Shown here: positions 24,939 to 34,108 of the stretch, one piece after another
Layout: each line of letters starts with the position of its first letter
Position numbering within the stretch: position 1 is the first letter of the stretch
Assembly: GCF_001552135.1 (NCBI RefSeq)
Contig: NZ_BCQP01000056.1
Location: forward strand, 24,385-88,384
DNA: 64,000 nt
Origin: Actinomadura chibensis NBRC 106107
Lineage (GTDB): Bacteria > Actinomycetota > Actinomycetes > Streptosporangiales > Streptosporangiaceae
Reading direction: 5' to 3'
Notes under the pieces: model-generated
What the model was told of the DNA's origin: nothing
What the model saw: the letters and a program-made list of their open reading frames with translations, nothing else
Databases searched by the model: none
Translations under genes and position numbers: made by a program

Positions 24939-27275
24939 GGCCCGTGTCGTCCACCAGGTGGCCACCTGCGTCCGGGAACCGCAGCCGAGCTTGCGCAGGA
25001 TGCGCTCGACATGCCCCTCGGCGGTGCGCTGCGCGATGACCAGCCGCTGCGCGATCTGCTTGTTCGTCAGGCCCTCGCTGATCAGTTCCGCGATCTCCAG
25101 TTCCCGCGGGGTGAGTTCCTCGACGGTGGCCGTGGTGCGGGAGCCGTTCGAGGACGGGGACGGGGGCGACGCCGCGGCCGCCGTCCTGAGGACGCGGTCG
25201 ATCGCCGCCGTCGGCGTCATCCGCGCGCCGCGGCCGTAGACCTTGTCGAAGGCCGCCTCGCCCAGCGCCGCCCGCGCGTAGCCGTCCGCGTGCTGGTGCG
25301 CCTCTCCCCAGGCCGCGTACTGCAGGAGGGAGATGCCCGCGTTCCCCCAGGTCGCGTTCGCCGCTCCGAGCAGCCAGGCCGTCCCGTCCGCGTCCTCCCG
25401 GCGGCTCGCCACCCAGGACAGGGACTCCAGGCAGGAACCGATGACGGTCGGGTCCCCGAAGTCGCGGTTGATCTCCAGGATCTCTTTGAGCAGGCGCGTC
25501 GCCTCGTCGAGGTCTCCTTGCAGCCTTCTGAGGTCGGCGAGGATCCACAGCAGGTACGACTGGTTCCAGTACGCGCCGCGCTCGGCGGACCGTTCGATCT
25601 CGGGCCCGCACATGCTCACCCCGGCGTCGATCTCGCCCAGCGCTCCAAGCACCCCCGCCAGGTCGGCGGTGCTGAGCCACCGTCCCGGCGCGTCGCCCAC
25701 CGCCTCCAGCTGGTCGCGGGCCGTGCCCAGCAGCTCCACGGCCCTGGGGTAGTCGTGGTCGCAGGCGGCGATCAGCCCGAGGACGTAGGTCGTGAATCCG
25801 CGGGTGCGGTCGTCGCCGAGGTGCTCGGCCAGCGCCCCGGCCTGCTCGCCGTGCCGGCGGGCGGCTTCGATGTCGCCCTGGTAGAAGGCCAGCCACCCGG
25901 CCAGCCACAGCCCCCGGACCTTGGCCGCGTCCGCCTCGGGGCCTCTCGGCAGGGCGGCCAGCAGGCGCTCCGCGTGCCGTCTGCCCTCGCTCACGGCGTT
26001 GACCACCCAATAGGGCCACAGGTTCGCCGCGATGTGCAGCCCCGTGATGGCCTCGTCGGGGGTGGTCAGGCAGTACTCGATCGCCATCCGGACGTTGTGC
26101 CGCTCGCACCGGAGCAGTCGGCTCCAACGGCCCTGCTCCGACTCGGACCACCCGTCGACCGCCCGCGCGGCGAGCGCGGCGCACCAGTCGCGGTGCCGCG
26201 CCCTGGTCGCGTCCAGCTCGCCGGACTCCTGGAGGCGGGCGTGCCCGAACTCGCGCAGCGTGTCCAGCATGCGGTAGCGGGCGCCCGTGCCGCCGTCGTC
26301 CCGGATCAGGATCGATCTCTCGACCAGCCCGTGGAGGCGGTCGAGCAGCGACTCCGCGGGGAGGCCGTCGTCGCAGCAGACCGCCTCCGCCGCCTCCATG
26401 TCGAAACCGCCGGCGAAGACGGTCAGCCTCGCCCACAGGGTGCGGTCGAGGGGCTCCAGCAGGTCATGGCTCCATTCGACCATCGCCGCGAGCGAGGTCT
26501 GGCGGGAGTCGGACGCCCGGTGCCCGATGGTCAGGAGCTGGAACCGGTCATCGAGCCGAGCGACGATCTCCTCCACCGACAGCGAGCGCATGCGCACCGC
26601 GGCCAGTTCGATGGCGAGCGGGATTCCCTCGAGGACGCGGCACAGGCGCGTGACGGGTGCGGCGTTGCCGGCGTCCAGTTGGAAACCGGGGAAGACGGCC
26701 TGGGCCCGGGTGACGAAGAGGTTGACCGCCTCGTAGCGCAGCAGGACGCCGGGGGACTCCTCGCCGGGGCTCTCCGGCGGCACCGTGAGCGGTGGGACCT
26801 GGATGATCTGCTCGCCCGCCATGCCGAGCGGCTGCCTGCTCGTGGCGAGGATCCGCAGGTTCTCACACGCCCGGAGCAGGGCGCGGGCGAGCTGGGCGCA
26901 GTCGTCGACCAGATGCTCGCAGTTGTCCAGGACCAGCAGTCCCTGCCGGTCCGACAGGTAGGCGATCAGCGCCGCCGTCCGGGACGTGGTGGACACGTCG
27001 GGCAGGCCCATCGCCGCGGACACCGTCTGCGGGAGGAGGCTCGGATCCCTCAGCGTGCTGAGGTCGACGGACCAGACGCCCCCGGGGAACGCCCGGTGCC
27101 GCTCCCGCGCCGTGTGGACGGCCAGCCGTGTCTTGCCGATTCCGCCGGTGCCGGTCAGGGTGAGGAGCCGGCTCGACTCGAGCAGCCGCCGGACCTCGGC
27201 CACCGCGTCGCGGCGGCCGATGAACGGGGTCAGGTCGGCGGGGAGGGTGTTGATCGACCGCGGAACGTTGCCCAC
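24933..27275 (-). CDS. LuxR-family transcriptional regulator with NB-ARC ATPase and TPR-like region
   Basis: 780 aa. An N-terminal nucleotide-binding module has the P-loop GTGGIGKT at 42-49 and LLVLDNCEHLVDDCAQL. A long helical TPR-like middle follows, then a C-terminal LuxR/GerE helix-turn-helix (about 714-775: TPRELEIAELISEGLTNKQI). Such proteins act as large ATP-dependent activators. It sits in the middle of the catabolic cluster, convergent to the monooxygenase operon and divergent from the ligase, and is the obvious candidate to recognise the shared cluster motif. Confidence 0.9.
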   Translation of the reverse strand: MGNVPRSINTLPADLTPFIGRRDAVAEVRRLLESSRLLTLTGTGGIGKTRLAVHTARERHRAFPGGVWSVDLSTLRDPSLLPQTVSAAMGLPDVSTTSRTAALIAYLSDRQGLLVLDNCEHLVDDCAQLARALLRACENLRILATSRQPLGMAGEQIIQVPPLTVPPESPGEESPGVLLRYEAVNLFVTRAQAVFPGFQLDAGNAAPVTRLCRVLEGIPLAIELAAVRMRSLSVEEIVARLDDRFQLLTIGHRASDSRQTSLAAMVEWSHDLLEPLDRTLWARLTVFAGGFDMEAAEAVCCDDGLPAESLLDRLHGLVERSILIRDDGGTGARYRMLDTLREFGHARLQESGELDATRARHRDWCAALAARAVDGWSESEQGRWSRLLRCERHNVRMAIEYCLTTPDEAITGLHIAANLWPYWVVNAVSEGRRHAERLLAALPRGPEADAAKVRGLWLAGWLAFYQGDIEAARRHGEQAGALAEHLGDDRTRGFTTYVLGLIAACDHDYPRAVELLGTARDQLEAVGDAPGRWLSTADLAGVLGALGEIDAGVSMCGPEIERSAERGAYWNQSYLLWILADLRRLQGDLDEATRLLKEILEINRDFGDPTVIGSCLESLSWVASRREDADGTAWLLGAANATWGNAGISLLQYAAWGEAHQHADGYARAALGEAAFDKVYGRGARMTPTAAIDRVLRTAAAASPPSPSSNGSRTTATVEELTPRELEIAELISEGLTNKQIAQRLVIAQRTAEGHVERILRKLGCGSRTQVATWWTTRAG

Positions 27276-27474
27276 TGGCAGGCCCTTCTGCCCTAGAGAT
27301 CGCCGATACGACCGTTGAGAGCGAATTTTCCGACGGAGAAGAGTGTAGTTTGCGGCATCGACAGTAGAAATGGGGAAGATTGGGCCCTCTGGGCGACCGA
27401 ATAGTCGCTCACCAGTCTTCGTGCCCGCGGCGGCGCGTGCGCCTTCGATGAGTCTCGCGCCGTCGTCACCGGAC

Positions 27475-27494
27475 GGTCAGGGGAGAAATCCCCG
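27475..27494 (-). promoter_or_regulatory. Cluster motif copy D
   Basis: Minus strand reads CGGGGATTTCTCCCCTGACC; GGGGA...TCCCC forms a dyad. It faces the luxR gene, 200 bp from its start. Confidence 0.5.
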
Positions 27495-27546
27495 TCCGCC
27501 ACGTGTCCATGACCGGCCGGAACGGCGGGCTTTGGGGGAGCAGGTC

Positions 27547-27566
27547 GGGTAGTCCTCCCGGTGCCC
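27547..27566 (+). promoter_or_regulatory. Cluster motif copy E
   Basis: GGGTAGTCCTCCCGGTGCCC, 68 bp before the acyl-CoA ligase start. It shares TCCTCCCG and flanking GGTCGGG with copy B. Confidence 0.5.
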
Positions 27567-27633
27567 GGGGGCGGCGACCGCGTGGATCATCTTCTGACCG
27601 GTCCGCCCGCCCGCGATCCTAGGAGAGTCGTTC

Positions 27634-29298
27634 ATGCGGAGCACCATGCGCTCTTGGCCCTTGACGGTGTCCTCGATCCTGCGGCACGCGGCCTCGGTGA
27701 ACGGTGATCGGGTCATCGTCACCCGCACCGGCGAGGGCGTCCGCACCAGGACCTTCGCGGAGACGGCGGCCCGGGCGGCACGGCTCGCCCATGGCCTGCG
27801 CGCACTCGGAGTGGCCGGGGACGAACGTGTCGCGACGTTCCAGTGGAACAACGCCGAGCACGTGGAGGCGTACGTCGGGGTGCCCTCGATGGGCGCCGTC
27901 CTGCACACCCTCAACGTCCGGCTGCCGCCCGAGCAGATCGAGTTCATCGTCGCCCACGCCCGGGACCGCGTGGTGATCGCGGACGCCGCGCTCGCCGGGT
28001 CGCTGGCGCCGATGCTGCCCCGCATGGGGACCGTCGAGCACGTCGTCGTCGTGGGCGAGGCCGGTCCGCCCGCCCTGGAGGCGCTCGCCGCGTCCGGCAA
28101 GGCCGTGCACGACTACGAGGAACTGCTGGCCGCGGCCCCGCCGCCCGGCGACTGGCCGGAGGTCGACGAGGACACCGGGGCGATGATGTGTTACACGTCG
28201 GGCACCACCGGCGACCCCAGGGGCGTGGTGTACAGCCACCGGTCCATCTATCTGCAGGGGATGGCGGTGACCACCGCCGGCGGGATGGGGATCGGGCCGT
28301 CCGACCGGGTCCTGGCGGTCGTGCCGATGTTCCACGCGAACGCCTGGGGAATGATCCATGCCGCCCTGATGGCCGGTGCCGACCTGGTGATGCCCGACCG
28401 CCATCTCCAGGCTCCGGTGCTGGCCGCCCTCATCGCGGACGAGCGCGTCTCGGTGACGGCCGGCGTGCCGACGGTCTGGGCGGACCTGCTGCGGTACGCC
28501 GACGAGGGGGGCGAGGTCCGCCTGGACGGCATCCGGGCGATCTTCTCCGGGGGGTCGGCCGTGCCGGAGACCCTGATGCGGCGCTACCACGACGAGTACG
28601 GGGTGGACCTGATCCAGGCGTTCGGCATGACGGAGACCTCGCCCGTCGTCGCGGTCGCTCATCCGCCCCGGGACCGCGAACCGGGATCGCCCGGGTACTG
28701 GGACTACCGCGGTCGCGCCGGCAGGATCCTCGCCGGGGTGGAGGCCCGGATCACCGCCGCCGACGGGACCGTCCTGCCGCCCGGATCCGCGGTGGCCGGC
28801 GAGATCGAGTTCCGGGGGCCCTGGGTCACCGGCGCCTACCACGGCGCCGCGGGCACGGACCGCTTCAACCAGGGCTGGCTGCGCTCGGGGGACGTCGGCG
28901 CGATCAGCTCCGACGGATATCTGGCCGTCTCGGACCGGACCAAGGACGTGATCAAGTCGGGGGGCGAGTGGATCAGCTCGGTGGCCCTGGAGAACGTGCT
29001 GCTGACCTGCGGCGAGGTGGCCGAGGCCGCGGTCGTCGCGATCCCCGATCCGCTGTGGGGGGAACGCCCGCTCGCCTGCGTCGTCCTCCGTGACGGCGCC
29101 CGTGCCGCGGCGGCGGACCTGCACGGCCGCCTCGCCGATCGCCTCCCGCGCTGGCAGGTGCCGGAGTACTGGACGTTCGTCGAGTCGCTGCCACGGACCA
29201 GCGTCGGGAAGTACGACAAGAAGCGCCTACGGCTGGCGCGCGAGCGGGGCGAGCTGCTGATCGTCGAACTGCCGGGCCCGCAGCGGCGCTCCGGCTAG
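27634..29298 (+). CDS. AMP-forming acyl-CoA ligase
   Basis: 554 aa. The adenylate-forming signature YTSGTTGDPRGVV lies near residue 187, FGMTETSP in the middle, the hinge SGDVGAISSDGYLAVSDRTKD, and the catalytic Lys region SVGKYDKKRL near the C-terminus. It should activate a carboxylic acid intermediate to its CoA thioester for further breakdown. AGGAG precedes the ATG. Single-gene unit, convergent with the amine oxidase. Confidence 0.92.
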   Translation: MRSTMRSWPLTVSSILRHAASVNGDRVIVTRTGEGVRTRTFAETAARAARLAHGLRALGVAGDERVATFQWNNAEHVEAYVGVPSMGAVLHTLNVRLPPEQIEFIVAHARDRVVIADAALAGSLAPMLPRMGTVEHVVVVGEAGPPALEALAASGKAVHDYEELLAAAPPPGDWPEVDEDTGAMMCYTSGTTGDPRGVVYSHRSIYLQGMAVTTAGGMGIGPSDRVLAVVPMFHANAWGMIHAALMAGADLVMPDRHLQAPVLAALIADERVSVTAGVPTVWADLLRYADEGGEVRLDGIRAIFSGGSAVPETLMRRYHDEYGVDLIQAFGMTETSPVVAVAHPPRDREPGSPGYWDYRGRAGRILAGVEARITAADGTVLPPGSAVAGEIEFRGPWVTGAYHGAAGTDRFNQGWLRSGDVGAISSDGYLAVSDRTKDVIKSGGEWISSVALENVLLTCGEVAEAAVVAIPDPLWGERPLACVVLRDGARAAAADLHGRLADRLPRWQVPEYWTFVESLPRTSVGKYDKKRLRLARERGELLIVELPGPQRRSG

Positions 29299-29333
29299 AC
29301 CGGCCGGGCCGCGCGGCGGAACAGCGGCGAAGA

Positions 29334-29372
29334 GCGGCCCTGGACCAGGTCGTCCGACTCGTCCAGGGCCGC
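29334..29372. terminator. 12-bp bidirectional hairpin terminator
   Basis: Perfect arms 29334-29345 and 29361-29372 with a 15-nt loop, between two convergent genes. Confidence 0.75.
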
Positions 29373-29377
29373 CGGGG

Positions 29378-30709
29378 CTACGCCGTGCCGTCGCGGAGGA
29401 TCTCCCGCACCTGCCGGCCGGCGCGGAGCCCGGACTCGATCGCCCCGTCGATGAAGCTGTACCAGCCGGCGGCGATGTCCGAGGTGGCGAACACCAGGCG
29501 TCCTTCGGGCCTGGCGAAGGTCTCGTGCGGTGCGAGGCCGCTCAGGTGGCCCCGCTTGTAGAAGCCCCAGCCGCCCTTGGCGAACTCGTCGTCCTCCAGA
29601 TAGGAGCCCGCGGCCATGTCGACGAGCTCGATCCGGGGAAGCAGGTCCCGCAGCGCCGCCTCCACCTCCCGCGGATCGCCGGCGTCCTTCAGGGCGGACG
29701 TGCCGAAGATCTCCAGGACCTGCTCGTCGGCCGAACGCTGGTGGCTCGTCCACATCAGGCCGATCGGATGGCCGGCCTGAGGGAGGACGAGGACGCGGCG
29801 GCGCTCGCCCCTGACCACCGCGACGATCTTGGACACGCCGGGCGACTGCAGGCCGTTCCGCGCGGCCCCGAGCCGCTCGGGCGAGAGGCCGGGGGAGAAG
29901 TCGATGTGCGCCCAACCGCCGGACGGGGTGGCGACGACCACGGCGAAGGCGCTGCGGACGCGGCCGTTCGCCGTGGTCACCCGTACCGCCCGACCATCGG
30001 CTGCGACGCTCACGACCGGCTCGCCCAGGAGCAGCTCGGAGCCACCGTCGGCAAGGATCCTGTTCAACAGGCTCACCGTGCCGTCCGCGAGTTTGAAGCC
30101 GAACACCGCCTCCTGCATGGCCTCATGACTGTGGCCGCTCAGGGCCCGCCAGCGCAGCAGCGACAGGAACGCGCCCTCGTCCATCGACCCGGCCGACTCG
30201 ATGCTCACCAGGGCCGAGAGGTGGGCCCGGTCGTCCGGGGAGAGGTTCAGCTGGTCGAGCCGGTCCCGCAGCGTCAGCTTGTCCAGCTCGGTCACGGCGT
30301 CGCCCCCGGCGAGGGGGCTGTGGGCGCACGGGAAGGCCGTCCGCGACGGTTCGAGGAACAGGTCGAGCACCGCCTTCTCGCGCGCTTCGGCCTGTTCGAT
30401 GTCGCACCACTCCAGACCGGAGGCCGTCGGCAGCAGCGCCCACTCGGGCGCGACCGCCGCCGGCACGACCGACTCCTCCAGTCCGTACCGGGTGATCTCC
30501 GACCAGACATGCGGCTGGGTCCAATGGACGTACGTCCCGCCGATCTCGACGACCTCCCCGTCGGAAAGGCGCGAGGTCCAGGTGCGTCCTCCGACGCGGT
30601 CACGCGCTTCGAGCAGCAGCGTCCGCAGGCCCCTGGACGCGCATTCGCGCGCCGCCGTCGCTCCCGCGAACCCGGCCCCGATGACGATCACGTCGTGGTC
30701 GTGGGTCAT
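29378..30709 (-). CDS. Flavin-containing amine oxidase
   Basis: 443 aa. The Rossmann FAD motif VIGAGFAGATAA is at about 9-20, followed by RVGGRTWT, and the amine-oxidase C-terminus ending FATSDIAAGWYSFIDGAIESG. The family oxidises amines to imines/aldehydes with H2O2 release. AAGGAG sits 5 bases before the ATG at 30709. Upstream in-frame codons exist but lack a ribosome site. Close to the APC permease on the opposite strand, suggesting import and oxidation of the same amine. Confidence 0.9.
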   Translation of the reverse strand: MTHDHDVIVIGAGFAGATAARECASRGLRTLLLEARDRVGGRTWTSRLSDGEVVEIGGTYVHWTQPHVWSEITRYGLEESVVPAAVAPEWALLPTASGLEWCDIEQAEAREKAVLDLFLEPSRTAFPCAHSPLAGGDAVTELDKLTLRDRLDQLNLSPDDRAHLSALVSIESAGSMDEGAFLSLLRWRALSGHSHEAMQEAVFGFKLADGTVSLLNRILADGGSELLLGEPVVSVAADGRAVRVTTANGRVRSAFAVVVATPSGGWAHIDFSPGLSPERLGAARNGLQSPGVSKIVAVVRGERRRVLVLPQAGHPIGLMWTSHQRSADEQVLEIFGTSALKDAGDPREVEAALRDLLPRIELVDMAAGSYLEDDEFAKGGWGFYKRGHLSGLAPHETFARPEGRLVFATSDIAAGWYSFIDGAIESGLRAGRQVREILRDGTA

Positions 30710-30760
30710 TCCTACTCCTTCGGCTGGGTGAGGTGACGGTAAGCGGGGCCGGAGCGCGTC

Positions 30761-30780
30761 GATAGGGGAGGAATACCGGT
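30761..30780 (-). promoter_or_regulatory. Cluster motif copy C
   Basis: Minus strand reads ACCGGTATTCCTCCCCTATC, 52 bp before the amine oxidase start, sharing ATTCCTCCC with copies A and B. Confidence 0.5.
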
Positions 30781-30809
30781 TCGCGCACCCGTGCCGCCCG
30801 GCGGCTCCA

Positions 30810-30841
30810 CTCGGGGAGCGAAAGGGGGATTGCTCCCCGAG
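30810..30841. promoter_or_regulatory. 10-bp inverted repeat in a divergent promoter region
   Basis: CTCGGGGAGC and GCTCCCCGAG separated by 12 nt between the divergent amine oxidase and permease genes. Operator-like, or a leader hairpin of the permease transcript. Confidence 0.5.
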
Positions 30842-30929
30842 CCATCGGGCCGCACCCCGTGAAGTATCCGGATGGCGTTGGCAAGCACCGGAAGGCGACC
30901 GGCCACGCAGGAAGCAAGAGGTGGCATCA

Positions 30930-32429
30930 ATGTCCGAAACCAACAATCCGGCACCCTCGCCCGAGGGGCCTGCGCGGACGCGGCCCGGAACACCCGGCGA
31001 CGCCGGAGCACCCGGAGACGCCGGGACGCCCGGAGGCACCGCGGGCGCTCGTCTGCAGGGCGACCTCGGGACCCTCGACCTCGTCATCATGGTGCTCTCG
31101 TACGCGGGCCCGCTCGCGGTCGTGGGACTCTACGGCGCCTTCGTCATCGGCTACGGCGTCGGCCCCGCGGCCCCGCTCGCGGTGGTGATGGTCGCCGCCG
31201 GCCTGTGCCTGTTCACGGTCGGCTACGTGGCCATGAGCGAACGGCTGCCCAGGCCGGGAGCCCTGTACACGTACGTGACCGCCGGGCTCGGGCGTCCGCT
31301 CGGGCTGAGCTCCGCCTTTCTGGCCAACCTCACGTACCTGATGTTCGGCGTCGCCTACCACGCGGGCCTGGCGATCGTGGTGCGCGGGTTCGTCGTCACG
31401 CTCGGCGGGCCCGAGATCCCGTGGCAGCCGCTGGTGCTCCTCTCGCTCGCCGTGACCTGCGCGCTCGGCCATTTCCGCGTCGACGTCTCCGCCGGCATCA
31501 TGACCAAGCTGATGGCCGTGCAGGTGATCGTGGTCCTGGTCTGGAACGCCGTCGTGCTCGTCAAGGGAGGTCCCGAGGGCAGGCCGCTGGACTCCTTCGT
31601 CCCCGCGAACCTGCTGGAGGGGTCGCTCCCGATCGCCCTGCTGCTCTCGGTCACCGGCTTCGTCGGCTTCGAGTCCACCGCCGTCTTCCGCGACGAGGTG
31701 CGCGACCCGGAACGGACGGTCCCCCGGGCCGCGTACGCGGCGATCATCACCATCGGGGTCTTCTACGTGCTCTCCTACTGGGCCTCGACGGTCGCCTATG
31801 GGCCCGACAACGTGGTCGGCGCCGCCGTCTCCGATCCGGCCGGCTTCTTCCCCGACTCGGTCCGGAGCTACCTCGGCTCGGTGGCCGCCGACCTGGTGTC
31901 GCTGATGCTGGTGATGAGCTACCTGAGCGGTGTGATCGCCGAGCAGAACATCCTCGCGAGGTATCTCCACGCCCTGGGCGCGGACGGCGTGCTCGCACGG
32001 AAGGTGGGGACGGTCCACCCGCGGCACGGCTCGCCCCACGTCGCCAACGTCCTCGCGACCGCCCTGCTGGCCGTGCTGTTCGTGCCGTTCGTCGGCGGAG
32101 CCCCGGAGCGGCCCTTCACGGTGCTGTCGGCGGCGGCGGTCCTGGCCCTGTTGCTGCTGCTGACCATGAGCAGTGTCGCCGTCATCGCCTACTTCCGCCG
32201 TTCCGGCGGCGAGGCGGGCCTGTGGCGGACCGCCGTGGCGCCGGTGCTCGCCGCCCTGCTCATGGCGACGCTGACGGTCTTCGGTCTGCTGAACCTGGAT
32301 GTCCTCAACACCTCGAACGCCTACGTCGCCGTCGTCCTGTGCACGGCGGTGCTGGGGGTCGTCGTCGCGCTGGTGTTCCGCGCCGTCCGGCCCGAGACGT
32401 ACCGGCGAATCGGGCGCAGCCAGGTGTGA
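30930..32429 (+). CDS. APC-superfamily amino acid/amine permease
   Basis: 499 aa with about 12 predicted membrane helices and an N-terminal cytoplasmic tail containing short Gly-Asp-Ala/Pro repeats (GDAGAPGDAGTPGG). Typical APC features include helix 1 (VLSYAGPLAVVGLYG) and SVTGFVGFESTAVFRDEVRDP in the middle. It would import amino acids or amines by proton symport. ATG at 30930 chosen with GAGGTGG upstream; a GTG at 30921 is possible. A strong terminator follows. Confidence 0.9.
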   Translation: MSETNNPAPSPEGPARTRPGTPGDAGAPGDAGTPGGTAGARLQGDLGTLDLVIMVLSYAGPLAVVGLYGAFVIGYGVGPAAPLAVVMVAAGLCLFTVGYVAMSERLPRPGALYTYVTAGLGRPLGLSSAFLANLTYLMFGVAYHAGLAIVVRGFVVTLGGPEIPWQPLVLLSLAVTCALGHFRVDVSAGIMTKLMAVQVIVVLVWNAVVLVKGGPEGRPLDSFVPANLLEGSLPIALLLSVTGFVGFESTAVFRDEVRDPERTVPRAAYAAIITIGVFYVLSYWASTVAYGPDNVVGAAVSDPAGFFPDSVRSYLGSVAADLVSLMLVMSYLSGVIAEQNILARYLHALGADGVLARKVGTVHPRHGSPHVANVLATALLAVLFVPFVGGAPERPFTVLSAAAVLALLLLLTMSSVAVIAYFRRSGGEAGLWRTAVAPVLAALLMATLTVFGLLNLDVLNTSNAYVAVVLCTAVLGVVVALVFRAVRPETYRRIGRSQV

Positions 32430-32444
32430 ACCCGCGGAGTCGAT

Positions 32445-32486
32445 CCGAAAGGACCGGGACGAGCGATCTCGTCCCGGTCCTTTCGG
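32445..32486 (+). terminator. Strong 19-bp hairpin terminator
   Basis: Perfect arms 32445-32463 and 32468-32486 with a 4-nt loop, just after the permease stop, ending in TTTCGGTGTT. Confidence 0.9.
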
Positions 32487-32539
32487 TGTTCCTCACCAAA
32501 CGACGACGGCCCGTGGCTCGGCCGATGGGGTACCCGGTC

Positions 32540-32559
32540 GGGGATTCCTCCCGTTACTC
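32540..32559 (+). promoter_or_regulatory. Cluster motif copy B
   Basis: Identical 20 bp to copy A, in a 54-bp element at 32528-32581, 84 bp before the first gene of the hydrolase operon. Confidence 0.7.
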
Positions 32560-32642
32560 CGTGCGGGCGGGCGCTGTGAGAGTTCGGATCGCGGGACGCA
32601 GAAACGGTGCGAGCGCCGACCGGAGCCGAAAGGAACAGCCCC

Positions 32643-33545
32643 ATGCCCAGTGCGGAACATGAAGCCATAGTCCGGGCATTGCAGAATGCCACGCCGCCGG
32701 TCGATCCGACGCTGGACCAAATGCGCGAGAACTACGATCGATTGTTGGTGCCGTTCGACCCGGACGGGGGGACGACCGTCACCTCCGAGTCCGCCGGCGA
32801 CGTCGGCGTGGAGCTGATCTCGGCCCCCGGAACCGATCCCGCGAAGACCGTCGTGTTCGTCCACGGCGGCGGGTACGTCCTGGGTTCGGTGCGCGCCTAC
32901 CGCGAGTACGCCGGACGGGTCTCGGCGGCGACCGGCTCGCGGGTCGCTCTCGTCGACTACCGGCGCGCGCCCGAGGCGGTCGCGCCGGCCGCCCGCGACG
33001 ACTGCGTCACCGCGTACGCGTGGTTGATCGACAACGGCGCGGACCCGGCCAGGACCAGCCTGATCGGGGATTCCGCCGGGGGCGGCCTGGCCCTCGTCGT
33101 GACCGCGTGGCTGGCGCGCAGCGAGCTGCCCACGCCGGCCGCGGTGGTCGGGCTCTCCGCGTGGATCGACGTCGGCGTGCGCGCGGACATGCCGGACGAG
33201 AAGCAGACCGGCGACCCGATGCTGACACCGGGCGGCCTGCGCTGGTTCGGGGAGACCTACCTCTCCGGAGCCGCGGGCGACGACCCCGAGCACAACGCGC
33301 TGTACGCCGACCTCACCGGGATGCCGCCCACGCTGCTGCAGACGGGAACGCGGGACGTCGCCCATCAGGACTCCGTGCTCTTCGCCGAACGCGCCAAGGC
33401 CGCGAGCGTCCTCGTCGAACTGGACGTCTACGACGGCCTCATTCACGACTGGCACGCCTTCGGGCCCGGTCTGCCCGAAGGGCGGGCGGCGCTCGCCCGC
33501 GTGGGCGCGTTCCTCGGCGCTCACGCCGGCGGGCGGGGGGCGTGA
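32643..33545 (+). CDS. HSL-type alpha/beta hydrolase (esterase/lipase)
   Basis: 300 aa. Oxyanion motif HGGG at 74-77 and nucleophile Ser144 in GDSAGG mark the hormone-sensitive-lipase-like family; a Asp and the His in LIHDWHAF complete the triad. Cytoplasmic. First gene of a four-gene operon led by motif B. ATG at 32643 has AAGGAA upstream; an earlier in-frame codon at 32607 is unlikely. Confidence 0.9.
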   Translation: MPSAEHEAIVRALQNATPPVDPTLDQMRENYDRLLVPFDPDGGTTVTSESAGDVGVELISAPGTDPAKTVVFVHGGGYVLGSVRAYREYAGRVSAATGSRVALVDYRRAPEAVAPAARDDCVTAYAWLIDNGADPARTSLIGDSAGGGLALVVTAWLARSELPTPAAVVGLSAWIDVGVRADMPDEKQTGDPMLTPGGLRWFGETYLSGAAGDDPEHNALYADLTGMPPTLLQTGTRDVAHQDSVLFAERAKAASVLVELDVYDGLIHDWHAFGPGLPEGRAALARVGAFLGAHAGGRGA

Positions 33546-34096
33546 TGCACCCGGTGGAGGAACGGTGGTTCCGCCAGGTACTCCAGCACGTCCCGACCGC
33601 GGTGGTCGTGATCAGCGGGGTGGACGGGACCGGGGCCCCGGTCGGCTTCGCGTGCGGGTCCTTCTTCTCGGTCTCCCTCGACCCGCCGCTCGTGGGGTTC
33701 TGCGTGGCGCGGACCTCGACGACCTGGCCGCGGATGGCGGAGGGCGGAGGGTTCTGCGCGAACGTCCTCGCCGACGACCAGGAGGAGACCAGCGGCCGGT
33801 TCGCGCGCAGCGGCGGGGACAAGTTCGCCGGGGTCGAGTGGCATCGCGGGACGTCCGGCCGCCCCTACCTGGACCGGGCGGTGGCGTGGGTCGACTGTGC
33901 GACGACCGCCGTCCACGAGGCGGGAGACCACCTCATCGTCGTCGGGACCGTCGCCGAGTTGCTCCTGCACCCGCGAGAGCCGCGGCCGCTCGTCTTCCAT
34001 CGCGGCGGGTACGGCGCCGTGGCGGAAACGGTGTCCACCGGGGAAATGGTGTCCACCGGGGAACCGGCGCCCGCCCAGAAGCGGCAGGCGTCGTGA
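33545..34096 (+). CDS. Flavin reductase (FMN-binding split-barrel family)
   Basis: 183 aa. The N-terminal VPTAVVVISGVDGTGAPVGF and GSFFSVSLDPPLVGFC match NADH:FMN oxidoreductase components of two-component monooxygenases. It overlaps the hydrolase stop (TGATG). It could supply FMNH2 to the LLM monooxygenase at 22554. The C-terminal tail contains a direct repeat encoding VSTGE twice (about 34038-34067). Confidence 0.88.
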   Translation: MHPVEERWFRQVLQHVPTAVVVISGVDGTGAPVGFACGSFFSVSLDPPLVGFCVARTSTTWPRMAEGGGFCANVLADDQEETSGRFARSGGDKFAGVEWHRGTSGRPYLDRAVAWVDCATTAVHEAGDHLIVVGTVAELLLHPREPRPLVFHRGGYGAVAETVSTGEMVSTGEPAPAQKRQAS

Positions 34097-34108
34097 CGGG
34101 AGCGGACG

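Larger units (their letters stand above)
27276..27633. other. Divergent promoter region between luxR and the acyl-CoA ligase
   Basis: 358 bp, less GC-rich near 27300-27400. It contains cluster motif D on the minus strand (27475-27494) and motif E on the plus strand (27547-27566). No gene seen. Confidence 0.6.

Noticed and set aside
24841..26436. 531-codon frame on the same strand as the LuxR gene
   Set aside because: Out-of-frame shadow; its RVRG repeats come from the 12-bp tandem repeat, and the other frame holds the ATPase and helix-turn-helix motifs.
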